Shown here: piece by piece, positions 7,787 to 14,785 of the stretch
Position numbering within the stretch: position 1 is the first letter of the stretch
Layout of the letters: every line of letters begins with the position of its first letter
Assembly: GCA_013824375.1 (NCBI GenBank)
Contig: PNNR01000012.1
Coordinates: forward strand, 1 to 33,344
DNA: 33,344 bases
Direction: 5' to 3'
From: Clostridiales bacterium
GTDB taxonomy: Bacteria > Bacillota > Clostridia > Christensenellales > CAG-138
Position numbers and translations under genes: made by a program
The notes under the pieces: model-generated
What the model saw: the letters and a program-made list of their open reading frames with translations, nothing else
Told to the model about the DNA's origin: nothing
Database searches by the model: none

Positions 7787-9760
7787 ATGCGAAAAACAAA
7801 CCAGAGAATCGTAAAAAGCGCAATCCTCCTGCTGCTCGTTGCCGCCATGATCGTCATGCTCGGCTGTACGGGCAAGACGGTGCGCGCGCTGGATTATTCT
7901 TTGGAGAACGATTTAACCACTGGAGAGCCGGGGGAGACCACGCCTGCGGACGAACCGCAGACGACGCCTGCTCCGGAGACGACGCTTGAGGCTGTTGTGA
8001 CGCCAACGCCGGACATTACTACTGGCATACCCGCTCCGGCGGACGGCGCGACGCCTCTGCCCGAAGCGACGGAGGCGCTGCTGCCCGCGCAAACGCCGGA
8101 ACTGCACCGCCTGATCGTCTATGTGGAAGATAACGGGGCCCTCCCGCTGGCAGGTGCGCGTGTCACGCTCTATCAGGACAGCTCTGTTCTCTACTCCGGC
8201 ATCACCGGAAGCGACGGATACGTTTCCTGGATGCTTCCGCCGGAATATTCCTATCGCGTGAGAGCCGTACTGAGCGGCTATCAAACGATAGGCGGAGACG
8301 AGCTTGCCTATGATTTGAAGCAGGAAACGTTCGTTAAGATCACACTCGCGAAATCTGCGACGGACGGGTCTGTTCTCCCGACGCCGACGCCGCTGCCTGT
8401 GCCGGCAAGCGCGCCGGGCAGGGTGTTCATCACTTGTCTGGATATGACGATCCGACAGAACCAGCCGGGATTTACCTTGCTGGATTTCGTGAGCGCGCAA
8501 ACAGAGTTCGGTCAGCCGGTTGCCGTTTGGGTTGTGGACAACGGAGGATTCCATGCAGACACACCCGGCAGCTACACCATCACCTACGGCGCATTTGAAG
8601 AAGGCGCGCTTGTCACCGCGACGCGCACGATCGCCGTCGAAGGCGAATTCGACGCGGCCTTCATACCGGAAGAGCCGAGCGCTCCCTCTGGCAGCAGCCA
8701 GGAACGTTATGAGATACTTCTTGCATACCGTGCCGCGGTTGGCGATCAGCTGAGCGAACGCATCGCGGCACTGAACGCGGCGTTTGAGCGGAAGATAGCG
8801 GCAGCCCTCGCGGAAAACGGAGAGGCGCGCATCCTTGCACCTTCCGCTGCGGAAAACGACACGGATGATATGACAACCACGGCCAGAGATGTGCAGCAGA
8901 CACTGGACGCAAAGGTCAACAACTGGGCTGATGTTCTCGCGACATTTCTAGCGCTGAACGCCAAATACGAAGAATATCCGCTCAACGCGATGCAGTTGGC
9001 GCAAATCCCTCTGGACAAGCTCGACAGCGTGTTCTGGGATATGAACCCGATCGAGGTGTTCCGCATGGACGGAACAGCGAATGTGCTGCTCGGCACAAAG
9101 ACTTATGAGGACATGGCGGATGCATATCACATGAGCGCTGACCGCAGGACGTTCCTCTACGAGCTCATGCAGCCGGAGTTCCGGCGAACGTTTGCCTCTA
9201 TGACGGGCAGCGCTGCGTTTATTGAGGGAGCGAATGAGCCTCTCGAAACGCTGCTCTCTATTTTGCCGGAGGATTCCAATGTTGAGCGGCAGCAGGTGGT
9301 CGATACCGCGCTCTCACTCGTCGGCAAAGTCTCTTATGTATTCGGCGGCAAGTATAATCGCCTTGGCTGGAACGATGAGTGGGGGAACGCGAATGTCGCG
9401 CAGTCCGGGGAGGAGATTCGCATCTCCAGAAAATCCGGTCTAGACTGCAGCGGGTTCGTCAGTTGGGTGTTCGTCAATGCTCTTGGCGATCGATCCGCAG
9501 TGCGCGTCATCGGCAACGGCTCAAGCAGACAATGGGTGAATTCTGAAGCGATCGGTTGGGACGAAGGGCGCGTGGGCGATCTTGCGTTCTACTGCGTGCC
9601 AGGCGAGAGGCAATACAATCACGTTGGCATCATTGTCGCTGTGGATGATGACGGAAGCTATCTTGTTGCGCATTGTTCTTCACTGCAGGACGGTGTGGTA
9701 GTTACCGACGGGTGGAGTACCGGATTCCGCTATTTACGCAGGCCGGCGTTCTTCCAGTAA
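7787..9760 (+). CDS. Secreted lipoprotein-like NlpC/P60 cell-wall hydrolase
   Basis: A 657-residue exported protein. A hydrophobic signal segment ends in MLGC with Cys27, which suggests a lipoprotein, though Met at -3 is not the ideal lipobox residue. A Thr/Pro/Glu-rich linker follows (about 40-105), then a carboxypeptidase-regulatory or SpaA-like beta domain (about 108-185), a second Ig-like region (about 215-285), and a long helical middle part. The C-terminal NlpC/P60 domain (about 520-657) carries Cys554 in DCSGF, His612 in YNHVGII and His629. Such domains cut peptidoglycan stem peptides. It lies between signal peptidase and the Tad pilus locus, so a role in opening or remodelling the wall for surface structures is possible but inferred. 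The start has AAAGGAT upstream. Confidence 0.85.
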   Translation: MRKTNQRIVKSAILLLLVAAMIVMLGCTGKTVRALDYSLENDLTTGEPGETTPADEPQTTPAPETTLEAVVTPTPDITTGIPAPADGATPLPEATEALLPAQTPELHRLIVYVEDNGALPLAGARVTLYQDSSVLYSGITGSDGYVSWMLPPEYSYRVRAVLSGYQTIGGDELAYDLKQETFVKITLAKSATDGSVLPTPTPLPVPASAPGRVFITCLDMTIRQNQPGFTLLDFVSAQTEFGQPVAVWVVDNGGFHADTPGSYTITYGAFEEGALVTATRTIAVEGEFDAAFIPEEPSAPSGSSQERYEILLAYRAAVGDQLSERIAALNAAFERKIAAALAENGEARILAPSAAENDTDDMTTTARDVQQTLDAKVNNWADVLATFLALNAKYEEYPLNAMQLAQIPLDKLDSVFWDMNPIEVFRMDGTANVLLGTKTYEDMADAYHMSADRRTFLYELMQPEFRRTFASMTGSAAFIEGANEPLETLLSILPEDSNVERQQVVDTALSLVGKVSYVFGGKYNRLGWNDEWGNANVAQSGEEIRISRKSGLDCSGFVSWVFVNALGDRSAVRVIGNGSSRQWVNSEAIGWDEGRVGDLAFYCVPGERQYNHVGIIVAVDDDGSYLVAHCSSLQDGVVVTDGWSTGFRYLRRPAFFQ

Positions 9761-9935
9761 AATTGTGGTTGCAATCGCTGAAAAAGCGCGTATAATTACA
9801 TTACAATCAACAATGTGACAGTATAGTGTATCGAAAAACGAACAGAAATGTAGCAAAACGATCGAGCACGAACCTTCCGAAAGCGAAATATTACGATGTA
9901 ACAGCGTTATGCGGCATAACCACATGTATATTCGC

Positions 9936-9964
9936 TTGACAATCATGTATGTATTTGATATTTT
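9936..9964 (+). promoter_or_regulatory. Sigma-A-type promoter in the Tad leader
   Basis: A perfect TTGACA and TATTTT are separated by 17 bases. If it drives the Tad operon, the leader is about 700 bases. A second candidate -10 (TATAAAAT, 10331-10338), with no clear -35, lies closer to the riboswitch. Confidence 0.55.
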
Positions 9965-10400
9965 AGTTGTTAGGAACAATTGTTATTAAGCAGCATATGC
10001 GTGATTCATCGTAGGAAGGCGCAATATAAGACTGTTAAGGAATTATGAATTTTTGCGCAATCTTATGCAATAAGCCACGACTTCGGTTATGATAGAAAAC
10101 AAAGAAGTTAAGCCGGAATTTTACGGATACAGGCAAGTTGCAGCATCGTCAACGAACAATTATTTTTGAATAATAAGCAAAGATACTTTGTTCAAAACCC
10201 TCATACCACAGAATGCGTATCTCGATCAACAGCACGCACACCGGGTTGGAATAGGCTTAGATATTGAAGATGAAGTCTATCTGGGAGCAAGAATATTCGC
10301 CCGCTACCGATGGAATATGCAGCGATATTCTATAAAATATAAATAGATGCTTCAACGTACTTTTCTCGACACATGAACCTTGAAAGCTGTATATCTGTGC

Positions 10401-10502
10401 GATTCTTCCCACGCAAATGGCACACCCTGCGAAAGCAGGGGTCGCAAAGCTATAGGGCCTAACGGCAGAAATGCCCACGGTAGCCAGTTTCCGAATGAAG
10501 AA
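10401..10502 (+). ncRNA. c-di-GMP-I riboswitch (GEMM)
   Basis: The core matches the GEMM-I aptamer. The conserved GCAAA entry (10413-10417) is followed by the P2 hairpin CCCTGC-GAAA-GCAGGG with a GNRA loop (10425-10440), the invariant GTCGCAAAGC (10441-10450), the tetraloop receptor with CCTAA (10458-10462), and the P3 return arm ending GGTAGCC (10479-10485). TTCTTC (10403-10408) and GAAGAA (10497-10502) can close the outer helix. Members of this class bind cyclic di-GMP and often precede pilus, motility and exopolysaccharide genes. Here it precedes the Tad operon and is followed by a terminator, so control is probably by transcription termination. Whether ligand turns the operon on or off is not clear by eye. 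Confidence 0.93.
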
Positions 10503-10557
10503 CTCACGTTTCACACGATGGCCGGTTACGGTTTAATTGTGTTACAAAAAACGGCGC

Positions 10558-10600
10558 CGGTTCAGATTCACTTTGGGATTTGGACCGTTATTATTTTCTT
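10558..10600 (+). terminator. Riboswitch expression-platform terminator
   Basis: A 12-bp stem containing three G-U pairs (10558-10569 with 10576-10587) and a 6-base loop is followed by the T-rich TTATTATTTTCTT. It lies 55 bases after the riboswitch and 74 bases before the prepilin peptidase start. That is where a switchable terminator would be expected. Confidence 0.72.
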
Positions 10601-10673
10601 AGGGCTTCATTGACCGCTTTACAACGCCTTGCAATCCTCAACAGACCAATTTTTATGACGTAGGAGAAAAAAC

Positions 10674-11300
10674 ATGCAGGCATGGCTGCCTATCGTATAT
10701 GGCACAATCTCGGGAGGGTTACTAGCGGTTCTGGCGCGGCTTCTCTGCGGGGTATTACTAAAAAATCGCGGCCTTGCCCCTAACATTGGGCGCAAACACT
10801 TTTGGATTATGCTTGCGAGCATGGCGCTGGTTGGCGGTATCATCGGCTGGCGGGCGGGGGTCTCGTTTCAGGGACTGTACCTGCTGCTCATCCTTCTCGT
10901 TGCGGCCTGCGCGTTTTATATCGACGCGAAGAACCGCGTGATCCCAAACGAGCTGGTGCTCTCGATCCTCATTTTATCAGCGGTGTTCGGGATCACAGGC
11001 GCGATCCGTTTTCAAATCTGGCACTCCCTCTTGGGGCTCGTTGTGTGTTTCATCATCTTCTTTCTGCCCGGTCTGTTTGGAAAACAGGTCGGTGCGGGAG
11101 ATGTCAAGCTCGCCGCCGCCATGGGGTTTGCGTTGGGGCTGACCGGCAGCCTGTACGCGATCGCGTGCATGGGTGCGCTGGTACTCATATATACCTTCCT
11201 CGATAATCGCCTGCCGCTCGCGGAGCGGCTCAAGACAATGATCCCTATGGGACCGTTTCTTGCGATTGGATTGGTCGCGGTGTCGATCATCCTTTCATAG
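10674..11300 (+). CDS. tadV: Type IV (Flp) prepilin peptidase, TadV/CpaA-like
   Basis: A 208-residue A24-family aspartic protease that cuts the leader from Flp prepilins at the membrane. The two catalytic aspartates are seen as Asp84 (YIDAKNRVIPN) and Asp143 (GAGDVKLAAAMG, the family GxGD motif). Six or so hydrophobic helices span the protein. It lacks the N-terminal methyltransferase domain of PilD-type enzymes, which fits the TadV type. The ribosome site is TAGGAG. It is the first gene of the riboswitch-controlled Tad operon. Confidence 0.92.
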   Translation: MQAWLPIVYGTISGGLLAVLARLLCGVLLKNRGLAPNIGRKHFWIMLASMALVGGIIGWRAGVSFQGLYLLLILLVAACAFYIDAKNRVIPNELVLSILILSAVFGITGAIRFQIWHSLLGLVVCFIIFFLPGLFGKQVGAGDVKLAAAMGFALGLTGSLYAIACMGALVLIYTFLDNRLPLAERLKTMIPMGPFLAIGLVAVSIILS

Positions 11301-11368
11301 CGGCTTCCCGGTTATGCTGTTAAGCCAGCCAAGACTGGAGTTGTACCCGCAAAACACCTTGAAAACCG

Positions 11369-11399
11369 CGATGTGATCAAATCTGTGAAGATCATATCG
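11369..11399 (+). other. Hairpin between prepilin peptidase and flp1
   Basis: A 10-bp stem with one G-U pair (11369-11378 with 11390-11399) and an 11-base loop, no T run. It lies in the 204-base gap before the first Flp pilin. It may be a processing or stability element. No known RNA class was recognised. Confidence 0.5.
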
Positions 11400-11504
11400 G
11401 ATGAATTTCGCTACTTGGCTCAAATGTCAGAACGGTCTGCATCCTCTGATAGAACGTTCGGCGTCAAGTTCGCGAAGAATCTCATGGAAAGGAGGATATT
11501 ATCA

Positions 11505-11657
11505 ATGAAAAAGTTTTTCATGAATGAAGAAGGCCAGGGCATGGTGGAATACGGCCTCATCATCGCGCTCGTCGCGGTCGTCGTGATTGCGGCCATCGCG
11601 CTGCTCGGCAACGGCGTGAGCAACACCTTTAACACGATCACTAACAAACTGGGCTAA
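11505..11657 (+). CDS. flp: Flp-type major pilin (first copy)
   Basis: A 50-residue class IVb prepilin. The short leader MKKFFMNEEG is followed by QGMVEY, the G/XXXXEY cleavage site of Flp pilins, with Glu at +5 and Tyr at +6. A single hydrophobic helix and a short C-terminal tail follow. The frame is open 44 codons upstream, but GGAGG lies 9 bases before this ATG and the short form has the normal Flp size. It should be processed by the prepilin peptidase encoded just upstream and assembled by CpaF/TadB/TadC. Confidence 0.93.
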   Translation: MKKFFMNEEGQGMVEYGLIIALVAVVVIAAIALLGNGVSNTFNTITNKLG

Positions 11658-11696
11658 GGAAGCGCATCGATACTCAAGAGAAGAGGATGCAGTAAG

Positions 11697-11846
11697 ATGG
11701 TATTTTTCTGTTTAAATGAAGAAGGTCAAGGGCTTGTCGAGTACAGCCTGATCATTTTGCTTGTCGCGTTTGCCGTCATCGGCGCGCTGACGCTGCTCGG
11801 ATCAAACGTCACCGCATTTTTTAGGAATTTTGCGAATAATTTCTAA
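11697..11846 (+). CDS. Flp-type pilin (second copy)
   Basis: A 49-residue small gene 39 bases after the first pilin. The protein begins MVFFCLNEEG and continues QGLVEYSLII, again a clear G/XXXXEY prepilin cleavage site, followed by one hydrophobic helix and a short tail rich in Phe and Asn. AGAGGA lies about 9 bases before the ATG. It differs from the first copy in the helix and tail, so it may be a minor or alternative pilin rather than a simple duplicate. Confidence 0.88.
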   Translation: MVFFCLNEEGQGLVEYSLIILLVAFAVIGALTLLGSNVTAFFRNFANNF

Positions 11847-12000
11847 TATGCGAAAGCGTGATTCGCGCAACGTTGCAGACAGCATGGTGGAAAGGCGTAT
11901 TTGGCGTCGTTGTTTCTTTCGTTAATCGAAGGTGTGATTCCATCGGATTGTATTTTTTCTCTGAGTGAGAGGATTCCGAAAACTGACCCTGTTTGAACTG

Positions 12001-12033
12001 ACGCAAAGGCCAGCTGACCGCTTGGTTTTGCGT
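12001..12033 (+). other. Stem-loop upstream of tadE
   Basis: ACGCAAA pairs with TTTGCGT (7 bp), and an inner helix CCAGC / GCTTGG pairs with one bulge. It sits 20 bases before the larger hairpin. Confidence 0.5.
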
Positions 12034-12053
12034 ACAGATCGGAGACAGGATTT

Positions 12054-12096
12054 CCGGAATGAGAACGACCATTTTATTAGGGCGTTCTCATTCCGG
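12054..12096 (+). other. Long perfect hairpin upstream of tadE
   Basis: A 14-bp perfect stem (CCGGAATGAGAACG / CGTTCTCATTCCGG), then one A-G mismatch and two more pairs around an AT-rich loop. No T run follows directly, so it is a better candidate for RNA stabilisation or processing than for intrinsic termination. Confidence 0.65.
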
Positions 12097-12217
12097 TACT
12101 CATTCGTTTTGGCATCTTCGGTATCTCTGACGCTGTGGTCTAGTCTGCAGCGCGAGAGATGCGGATGATGAAGCATCAACACCTTAACGCCAACGATTTA
12201 AAAAGGAGGGAGAAGCC

Positions 12218-12649
12218 GTGAAGAAGATTCTATTGAAACGGAAACTGACACGAAAACGCCGCGAAGGCGGGCAGTCTGCGGTTGAGCTGGCGTTGACGCT
12301 CCCTCTGCTGCTGCTTCTGATTTTCGGCATGTTGGAAATGGGATGGGTTGCCTCCACAAAACTTTTACTGGATAATGTCACGCGGGAAGGCGTCCGCTCC
12401 GGCATCATCGCGACCAGCACTTCTGCAAATACGGCGGATGTGATTGAGCGCATCAACGGTATGAAACCAGATTATCTTCCGGGCACATTCTCAGTAACGG
12501 TCACTTATTCGACCCCTTCCAGCTTTCGCGACGGAGACATCACAGTTGTGACGACATATAATCTCGCACCGCTAACGCCGCTGACAGGATTTTTGACGGA
12601 AGACGGTACATTCCATCTGCGCTCGGAATGTACGATGAAGATGAGTTAG
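12218..12649 (+). CDS. tadE: TadE-like pilus pseudopilin
   Basis: A 143-residue minor pilin of the TadE family. A basic N-terminus (KRKLTRKRRE) ends in GGQSAVELALTLPLL, which combines a prepilin-type cleavage site (Glu at +5) with the start of a single membrane helix (about 20-45). The rest is a small exported domain. The start is GTG with AAGGAGGG 7 bases upstream. TadE proteins are thought to aid pilus assembly. The stop codon (TAG) is followed in the same frame by a long open stretch containing the 15-bp repeats (see repeat and findings). Confidence 0.88.
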   Translation: MKKILLKRKLTRKRREGGQSAVELALTLPLLLLLIFGMLEMGWVASTKLLLDNVTREGVRSGIIATSTSANTADVIERINGMKPDYLPGTFSVTVTYSTPSSFRDGDITVVTTYNLAPLTPLTGFLTEDGTFHLRSECTMKMS

Positions 12650-12681
12650 CGCAGAGCCGGAAACTCTCGCAAAGGGAAGAC

Positions 12682-12893
12682 AAAGAGTGCTAAAGAAAAG
12701 AGTGCTAAAGAAAAGAGTGCTATAGAAAAGAGTGCTAAAGAAAAGAGTGCTAAAGAAAAGAGTGCTATAGAAAAGAGTGCTAAAGAAAAGAGTGCTAAAG
12801 AAAAGAGTGCTATAGAAAAGAGCGCTATAGAAAGAGTGCTAAAGAAAAGAGTGCTATAGAAAAGAGTGCTAAAGAAAAGAGTGCTATAGAAAG
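12682..12893 (+). repeat. 15-bp tandem repeat array (14 units)
   Basis: Fourteen head-to-tail units of (A/T-variant) AxAGAAAAGAGTGCT, the first shortened to 10 bases, plus a partial unit at the end. Two variants occur: A (AAAGAAAAG...) and B (ATAGAAAAG...). They run in an AAB AAB AAB order early on, which gives a 45-bp higher-order period, and then B A B A with one single-base deletion (unit 11, 14 bases) and one base change (GCGCT, unit 10). It fills the gap between tadE and the TadG-like gene. In the tadE frame the repeat reads Ser-Ala-Lys-Glu-Lys. The array supplies the AAAGGA-type ribosome site region of the next gene. Confidence 0.95.
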
Positions 12894-12905
12894 GACGCGG
12901 TTGCA

Positions 12906-13925
12906 ATGAAAGCATGGTTGAAACAGCTTTTCCATTGGCTACGAAGCCAAGAATGCGGGCAATCACTGCTCATTATCATATTCGCAATAACAGCAATGAT
13001 CGGGGTTGCAGCGACAGTCACTGACCTGGGCGTAGCATATGTCAAGACGGCGCAAACGCAGACTGCGGTGGATGCAGCCGTACTTGCTTCCGGAATGACG
13101 CTGCCGGTCAAGAGTGGAGACACGGCCGCTATTGCAAAAACGACTGCGGTTGCAAAAGAGTACCTCGTGAAAAACGGCGTCACCGATACGACAAATACAA
13201 CCGTTACGCTGGGAGACCTCAGCGGAGGCAGTTACTATTCTGTCTATGTGAACCAACCCGCTTCTGCGGACACTGCGTTTGCTAAGATTTTCGGCATCAA
13301 TGTCATCACATTTCAGCGCGATGCCAAGGCAAAGGTTGTGACGTGCACCGCGCTTTCCGATCTGGTGCCGCTGTCGATCCGACAGAGCGTTTTAGAGCAA
13401 ATCATCGCGGAAGGCAAATCGATGCACGCCATTTTGAAATATGGATTGAAAGACGAAAACGTCGATAACGGCGCGTTCGGCGCGATCGATCTCGACGGTG
13501 TCAAGGGCGGCGGCGCAAACGACTATACCAACTGGCTTGCAAACGGTTATCAGGCGAAACTGACGGTCGGTACGGTGCTGCCCATCGAGCCGGGCAACAT
13601 GACCGGGCCTACGTATTCCGGCATCGTAGAACGCTACAACGCGTGCACGCATTACGCTTCCGAAGGCGGATGTAAAATCACGAAATATGTCGATGACTGC
13701 CCGCGCGTAATGAAGATTTCGGTCATCGAATATACGGACAGCTCCAACAAATACGTTCGCATCAAAGGGTTTGCGGCGTTCGTACTGGAAGACTATTCGA
13801 CCTATGCGGATAAGGGATGTGTCATTGGTTCTTATGCGAACATGGTCAACATTGGCTCGGCCGACGGGGATCTGACCGGAACCAAGCCAGCGTTCGGCGT
13901 TTACAGTCTGGTCTTGACGAACTAG
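12906..13925 (+). CDS. TadG-like Flp pilus-assembly protein
   Basis: A 339-residue protein with an N-terminal TadE/G-like segment (PF13400 type). A short cytoplasmic start ends in ECGQSLLIIIFAITAMIGVAA, a membrane helix preceded by a G-Q junction. It is followed by the family's typical stretch of DLGVAYVKTAQTQTAVDAAVLAS. The remaining 270 or so residues form an exported domain with several cysteines (for example near residues 239, 248 and 257) that could form disulfides. It lacks the von Willebrand A motif of longer TadG proteins. The start ATG has GAAAGGA 11 bases before it, at the edge of the repeat array. Confidence 0.82.
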   Translation: MKAWLKQLFHWLRSQECGQSLLIIIFAITAMIGVAATVTDLGVAYVKTAQTQTAVDAAVLASGMTLPVKSGDTAAIAKTTAVAKEYLVKNGVTDTTNTTVTLGDLSGGSYYSVYVNQPASADTAFAKIFGINVITFQRDAKAKVVTCTALSDLVPLSIRQSVLEQIIAEGKSMHAILKYGLKDENVDNGAFGAIDLDGVKGGGANDYTNWLANGYQAKLTVGTVLPIEPGNMTGPTYSGIVERYNACTHYASEGGCKITKYVDDCPRVMKISVIEYTDSSNKYVRIKGFAAFVLEDYSTYADKGCVIGSYANMVNIGSADGDLTGTKPAFGVYSLVLTN

Positions 13926-13936
13926 GATTTTTCATC

Positions 13937-13986
13937 GGGTTGGGAATGGATCGCTCGGAATAGAGGACGCACCCGTTTCCCAACCC
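13937..13986 (+). other. Hairpin between TadG-like gene and cpaB
   Basis: A 10-bp perfect stem (GGGTTGGGAA / TTCCCAACCC) with a 30-base loop, ending 5 bases before the CGGAGG ribosome site of cpaB. There is no T run. It separates the pilin/pseudopilin part of the operon from the machinery part. Confidence 0.6.
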
Positions 13987-14000
13987 AAATCGGAGGTTGC

Positions 14001-14777
14001 ATGAAAAAGGTTGTTCTCTTCGCGATCATCGCGGCGCTCTGTGCGGGCGCCTTGTTGTATTTTTATCTAGGCAAGCTGGAAGCGCAGAAAGAAGTCAAGA
14101 TCGAGTATGACAACGTACTGGTCGCCGCGGCGGATATTCCCGCGTTCACACCGATCTCAATCGAGATGCTGACATTCAAACAGATTCCGAAGGGGTATGC
14201 GCATCCGCAAGCCGCACATACGGTTGAGGAAGTGGTCGGCTATGTTACCGAGCGAGACGTTCTTGCAGGCGAAGAGATCATTCCGACAAAACTCAAACAG
14301 TTCGGCGAAACAGACAGCGGACTATCCTACGTCGTGCCGGAAGGCATGCGCGCGGTTACGGTTGCAGTTGACGAAATCTCTGGCGTCGCGGGATTTTTGA
14401 AGCGTGGGGACTATGTAGATGTGCTTTCCTATACGACAGCGTCCGTCCAAATCGAAAAGACGGAACAAGCGGCGGACGGAACTCAACTAACTACACAATC
14501 CACGCAGTCCGTCAACACGACGGTGGTCGCGGCGCAAAACGTTCAGGTTGTTGCGATCGGCATGTCGCTTTCTGCCGCATCTACCGATGCAGCGGATAAC
14601 GCGGCCGCGGTTGGTTATAATAGTGTAACGCTGTTGCTGACACCGGAAGACGCAATGCGTGTGATGCAAGGCTCAAAGAGCGGTATTATTATGCTGATCC
14701 TCCGTGCGTCGGGCGACCACGCTCCCAACACGGAAAAACCGATTGTGAACGACACGCTGTTGGAACAGGCAAAGTAA
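14001..14777 (+). CDS. cpaB: CpaB/RcpC-type Flp pilus assembly protein
   Basis: A 258-residue protein with one N-terminal membrane helix (about 3-22), a SAF-type domain (about 42-105, NVLVAAADIPAFTPISIEML) and the RcpC domain (about 110-235) with VPEGMRAVTVAVDEISGVAGFLKRGDYVDVL. In Gram-negative bacteria CpaB works with the secretin. No secretin gene is present here, so in this monoderm it probably acts at the outer face of the membrane. CGGAGG precedes the ATG. The next gene begins 8 bases after its stop. Confidence 0.9.
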   Translation: MKKVVLFAIIAALCAGALLYFYLGKLEAQKEVKIEYDNVLVAAADIPAFTPISIEMLTFKQIPKGYAHPQAAHTVEEVVGYVTERDVLAGEEIIPTKLKQFGETDSGLSYVVPEGMRAVTVAVDEISGVAGFLKRGDYVDVLSYTTASVQIEKTEQAADGTQLTTQSTQSVNTTVVAAQNVQVVAIGMSLSAASTDAADNAAAVGYNSVTLLLTPEDAMRVMQGSKSGIIMLILRASGDHAPNTEKPIVNDTLLEQAK

Positions 14778-14785
14778 GGGATATC

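Larger units (their letters stand above)
9761..10673. other. Long gene-free leader upstream of the Tad operon (913 bases)
   Basis: AT-rich and without a supportable gene. It holds a good promoter (9936-9964), a c-di-GMP-I riboswitch (about 10401-10502) and an intrinsic terminator (10558-10600). The first 600 bases before the riboswitch contain no recognised structure. They could be an untranslated leader or hold a small RNA. Short open frames here, including the one across the riboswitch, show no protein features. Confidence 0.6.
11847..12217. other. Structured intergenic region before tadE (371 bases)
   Basis: No gene is supported. Two strong stem-loops lie here (12001-12033 and 12054-12096, listed separately), and TTTTTT occurs near 11952. 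The region separates the pilin genes from the rest of the operon and may adjust their relative expression by termination, processing or stabilisation. No known riboswitch class was recognised. Confidence 0.5.

Noticed and set aside
10380-10613. 77-codon open frame over the c-di-GMP riboswitch
   Set aside because: It runs through the aptamer and terminator, lacks a ribosome site and has no protein features.
12001-12033. Second c-di-GMP riboswitch before tadE, suggested by GACGCAAAGG
   Set aside because: Only this short string resembles GEMM. The GNRA hairpin and the GGTAGCC return arm are absent.
12682-12893. Tandem repeats considered as a CRISPR array
   Set aside because: Units are 15 bp with no unique spacers, and no cas genes are present.
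12646-12966. Minus-strand open frame of 106 codons across the repeats, giving a Leu/Phe/Ser-rich repeat protein
   Set aside because: It is the reverse image of the 15-bp repeats, has no ribosome site, and overlaps the start of the TadG-like gene.
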